Of a DNA stretch of 64,000 bases, positions 61,689 through 64,000 are shown one piece after another. The DNA comes from an uncultured Burkholderiales bacterium (GTDB taxonomy: Bacteria; Pseudomonadota; Gammaproteobacteria; Burkholderiales; Burkholderiaceae_C). The notes beneath the pieces are model-generated. The model was not told the origin of the DNA, made no database searches, and worked only from the letters and a program-made list of their open reading frames with translations. Made by a program: the position numbers and the translations under genes. Numbering within the stretch: position 1 is the stretch's first letter; each line of letters opens with the position of its first letter. Where the stretch lies: assembly GCA_903820745.1 (NCBI GenBank), contig CAIJIT010000355.1, positions 34,015 to 98,014 on the forward strand, in the 5' to 3' direction.

Positions 61689-63068
61689 TCAGGCGCCGCG
61701 CAAATGCGCTTCGACCGCCAGCCCGATCGCCAGCACCCGCTGATCGCTCATCGCCGTGCCCGCGATCATCAGCCCGGCCGGCGCATGACCGGTATCGTGG
61801 ATCGGCAGGGTCAGGCCGCAGCCGTCCAGAAAGTTGATGAATTGGCAGTTGCGCAGTACCGTTGAATTTGCCTTGAAGTACTCGCCCAAGGTGGACACAT
61901 CGTCCATGATGGGCTTGAGACGCGGCGCGATCACCGGCACCGTTGGGGCGATCAAGACGTCGAACTGCGCGAAGCGCGTTTCCGAGCGGGCAATCCAGTC
62001 GCGGCGGGCGGCGAGCAATTCGATGTAGTCAGCCGCAGTCTGCTTGGCGCCGGCAAGGACCCTCGCGACGATCCAGGGGTCGATCTCTGCGCTCCGCGCC
62101 TCCAGCAACTGCTGATGCCTGGCGAAACATTCAGCGGCCGAAAAACCGCCCTTGGCATTGATCGAGGCGTAACTGTCGAGTTCACTCCAGTTGAATTCGA
62201 TCAGCTGCGCGCCAGCCGCCGATAGCCGGGAAAGCGCGCGCTCGAACGGCAGCGCGACCTCTGGATCCATGCCTTCCTGCAGGTGGTTGCGTGCCAGGCC
62301 CAGGCGCAGTCCGCGCAAGGAGTGAGCCGGCAGCATTGCCGCACCGTCGCCACCGGCCATCAGCCTATCGAGCAGCACGCAGTCACCCACGCTGTTCGCC
62401 AAGGGTCCGACCGAATCGAGTTGCGAGAGCGGATAGGCGCCCGCTAGCGGCACACGCCGCGCGGTTGGTTTGAAGCCAGCGAGGCCGTTCAGCGCCGCTG
62501 GGATGCGCACCGAACCGCCGGTGTCGGAGCCGATTGCCGCAGCAGCCATGCCATCGGTGACCGAGATCGCACCGCCCGAAGTTGACCCGCCGGGTATCCG
62601 TCCGGCGCCATCGTCGACTGCGCGGTCCCATGCGCAGCGCGGCGTACCGAAATGCCCGTTGGCCCCGACCGCGCCGTAAGCCCATTCGGTCATGTTGGTG
62701 CGTCCGATCAGGATCGCCCCGGCCCGGCGCAAACGCGCGATGGCCGGCGCGTCACTTGCGGCTGGCGGATTGTCAGCCAGCACGGCCGATCCCGCGCCGG
62801 TGACCTCGCCGGCAATGTCGAACAGATCCTTGACCGAGATCGGGATGCCAGCCAGCGGCCCGAGATGTGCAGGTGGCATGCCCGACCTGCGGCAGTTGTC
62901 GAAGGCGACGGCCTGCGCCATCGCTGCGGCGGCATAGGTTTTGCGAAACACCAGCCTGCCTTCGCCCGCAGGATCGTTGCTGTTGATCAGCATCTGCTCC
63001 ACCAGCGCCTGGCTGGTCAGCCCACCGGTATCGAGCGCAAGGCGCAATTCAGCAATCGTTTGTGTCAT
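61689..63068 (-). CDS. Amidase
   Basis: A 459-residue amidase-signature enzyme. The catalytic triad is visible: Lys in GIPISVKDLFD, cis-Ser in GGSTSGGAISVTDG, and nucleophile Ser in GSDTGGSVRIPAALNGLAGFKPT (parts). ATG 63068 is used; the frame extends to 63374 through the promoter region and into the antitoxin gene without conserved sequence. It hydrolyses an amide to acid and ammonia. It is convergent with the epimerase-like gene and divergent from the toxin-antitoxin pair. Whether it belongs to the steroid genes is doubtful; it resembles the amidase at the left edge in class only. Confidence 0.87.
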   Translation of the reverse strand: MTQTIAELRLALDTGGLTSQALVEQMLINSNDPAGEGRLVFRKTYAAAAMAQAVAFDNCRRSGMPPAHLGPLAGIPISVKDLFDIAGEVTGAGSAVLADNPPAASDAPAIARLRRAGAILIGRTNMTEWAYGAVGANGHFGTPRCAWDRAVDDGAGRIPGGSTSGGAISVTDGMAAAAIGSDTGGSVRIPAALNGLAGFKPTARRVPLAGAYPLSQLDSVGPLANSVGDCVLLDRLMAGGDGAAMLPAHSLRGLRLGLARNHLQEGMDPEVALPFERALSRLSAAGAQLIEFNWSELDSYASINAKGGFSAAECFARHQQLLEARSAEIDPWIVARVLAGAKQTAADYIELLAARRDWIARSETRFAQFDVLIAPTVPVIAPRLKPIMDDVSTLGEYFKANSTVLRNCQFINFLDGCGLTLPIHDTGHAPAGLMIAGTAMSDQRVLAIGLAVEAHLRGA

Positions 63069-63240
63069 CGATTCATCCCATCTTGATTGGTTTCGGCCGC
63101 CAGGTCGGTTTTGCTGCCCCCCGCAAAAGCGCAACCGGACAGCGACAGGTTCAGTGTAAGTGGCGTGGCGGGCCGGATCGGAAGCGCTAAAACGCCAAAT
63201 CGCGCGCTCATTCGGGACTGCCAGCCAAGGGCAAAACGCA

Positions 63241-63269
63241 TTGATATCACTGCAATCATCGATTACATT
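63241..63269 (+). promoter_or_regulatory. Candidate promoter/operator of the toxin-antitoxin pair
   Basis: TTGATA (63241-63246), a 17-base spacer and TACATT (63264-63269) fit a sigma70-type promoter, 34 bp before the antitoxin start. The spacer holds an inverted repeat AATC-ATC-GATT (63254-63264), where an autorepressing FitA-like protein could bind. Confidence 0.4.
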
Positions 63270-63302
63270 CTCTCCACCAGCTCGGAGTAGAGAAAACCCA
63301 TC

Positions 63303-63554
63303 ATGGCCAGCATCACGATTCGCAATCTTGACGACGACATCAAGCAGCGCCTGCGCGTTCGCGCGGCCGAACATGGAAGGTCAATGGAGGAGGAAGCGCG
63401 CGAAATTCTGCGGCGGGTCATGGGGGAAAGCGCACCGCCGCGCAACCTCGCCGCTGCGATCCGTTCCCGCTTGGCGGCTTCTGACCGCGCCGATCTCGAA
63501 CTTCCTGCGCGTGAGCCGATGCGCGAGCCGCCCGAGTTTGGCCGCGAAAATTGA
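63303..63554 (+). CDS. FitA/VapB-like antitoxin
   Basis: An 83-residue protein. The N-terminal ITIRNLDDDIKQRLRVRAAEHGRSMEEEAREILRRVM (parts) is a ribbon-helix-helix DNA-binding domain of the Arc/FitA type, followed by an acidic/Pro-rich tail (EPMREPPEFGREN) that would wrap the toxin. It binds its own promoter and neutralises the PIN toxin. It overlaps the toxin gene by one base (stop TGA shares its last A with ATG 63554), as expected for a TA operon. Confidence 0.88.
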   Translation: MASITIRNLDDDIKQRLRVRAAEHGRSMEEEAREILRRVMGESAPPRNLAAAIRSRLAASDRADLELPAREPMREPPEFGREN

Positions 63555-63985
63555 TGATCGTTCTCGACACCAAGGTCGTCTCAGAGCTTTTGCGGCCGGC
63601 GCCCTCCAAACAGGTCGAAACATGGTTGGCATTGCAAGACGGTGCAGCGGTTTATTTCACGGCAGTGGGCGAAGCTGAACTGCGCCGAGGCGTGGCGATA
63701 TTGCCAGCGGGAAAGAGGCGCACCGCGCTTTCCAAAGCTATTGAAAGCATCTTGTCGGAAGATTTCCGCGATCGCATCCTGCCCTTCGACCGCGCGGCTG
63801 CGCTTGCATATGCCGCCATCGCCGGCGAGCGCCGTGCCGCCGGCCGGCCGATCAGCCAATTCGACTGCCAGATTGCCGCCATCGCCCGCGCCCACGAGGC
63901 CGCCGTGGCGACTCGCAATACAGGCGACTTCAGCGGCTGCGGGATCGCCGTGATTGATCCCTGGCTGCTGGCAGGAACCGCCTGA
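63554..63985 (+). CDS. FitB/VapC-like PIN-domain toxin
   Basis: A 143-residue PIN-domain RNase. Acidic residues expected in the active site can be placed: Asp5 (MIVLDTKVVSE), Glu about 42 (GEAELRRG), and Asp residues in SQFDCQIAAIARAH and ATRNTGDFSGCG. The first motif usually reads DTN; here it is DTK, so an Asn normally near the metal is Lys, which may weaken activity. ATG 63554 is used; a TTG at 63551 is the alternative. It should cleave RNA when free of the antitoxin. Confidence 0.87.
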   Translation: MIVLDTKVVSELLRPAPSKQVETWLALQDGAAVYFTAVGEAELRRGVAILPAGKRRTALSKAIESILSEDFRDRILPFDRAAALAYAAIAGERRAAGRPISQFDCQIAAIARAHEAAVATRNTGDFSGCGIAVIDPWLLAGTA

Positions 63986-64000
63986 CCAGCAGATTAAATA

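Overview
The window is GC-rich and almost fully coding. It comes from a steroid-degrading proteobacterium. A betaproteobacterium related to Comamonas or Burkholderiales is the best guess, because the 3beta/17beta-hydroxysteroid dehydrogenase, the 3alpha-hydroxysteroid dehydrogenase, the ketosteroid isomerase and a LuxR-type regulator resemble the Comamonas testosteroni testosterone set. The ring C/D genes instead read like the mycobacterial HIP-catabolic genes. All family assignments are from recalled sequences and motifs; no search was run.

Layout. (1) 1-10.2 kb, plus strand: an operon with an amidase (cut by the window edge), a nitrate/taurine-type ABC importer in three genes, a nitronate monooxygenase-like flavoprotein, an ADP-forming acyl-CoA synthetase, an acyl-CoA dehydrogenase, an amidohydrolase and an Old-Yellow-Enzyme reductase. 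It looks like uptake and catabolism of an unidentified amide, acid or ring compound. (2) 10.2-10.56 kb: non-coding stretch with interleaved inverted repeats. (3) 10.6-23.3 kb, minus strand: MFS transporter, a protein of unknown function, an APH-like kinase, a DUF1254/DUF1214 protein, a fused double acyl-CoA dehydrogenase, a GMC alcohol oxidase/dehydrogenase, a FadB-type bifunctional enzyme and a thiolase, probably for side-chain or acyl beta-oxidation. (4) 23.4-23.65 kb: divergent control region with an SDR gene remnant and three related dyads, then a plus-strand alpha-methylacyl-CoA racemase. (5) 41.3-24.8 kb, minus strand: a run of about 16.5 kb holding hsaC, ipdA, ipdB, an enoyl-CoA hydratase, ipdC, echA20, an acyl-CoA dehydrogenase pair, fadA6, an SDR, a fused fadE30-like gene, ipdF, maoC, a thiolase, a TeiR-like regulator and an SDR. 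This is the ring A meta-cleavage and ring C/D beta-oxidation block. (6) 44.7-41.4 kb, minus strand: two SDRs, an NTF2-like protein and an OYE reductase; divergent from them is ketosteroid isomerase. (7) 45.3-49.1 kb: sulfate activation genes cysD and cysNC, and a DHH phosphoesterase. (8) 58.9-49.2 kb, minus strand: hsaA, kstD, a second steroid-type flavoprotein dehydrogenase, 3beta/17beta-HSD, kshB, fadD3-like ligase, 3alpha-HSD and an SDR, most joined by 4-bp ATGA overlaps. (9) 59.1-61.6 kb, plus strand: hsaB, a MarR-like regulator, an NTF2-like protein and an NAD-dependent epimerase-like protein. (10) 61.7-64 kb: a second amidase and a FitAB/VapBC toxin-antitoxin pair.

How they work together (inferred from families): 3alpha-, 3beta- and 17beta-hydroxyl groups are oxidised, KSI moves the delta-5 double bond, KstD and KshB (with a KshA oxygenase not present here) open ring B, HsaAB hydroxylates the aromatised ring A and HsaC cleaves it. 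The HsaD hydrolase and HsaEFG are not in the window. FadD3, IpdF, the FadE30-like enzyme, IpdC, EchA20, IpdAB and FadA6 then break down rings C and D. The most interesting unannotated signal is an 18-bp dyad (7-4-7, consensus about WTCGTCY-N4-RGACKAW) that recurs upstream of hsaC, hsaA/hsaB, ksi, ipdF and other genes, usually about 60-110 bp before the start codon. It is a candidate operator of the whole steroid regulon.
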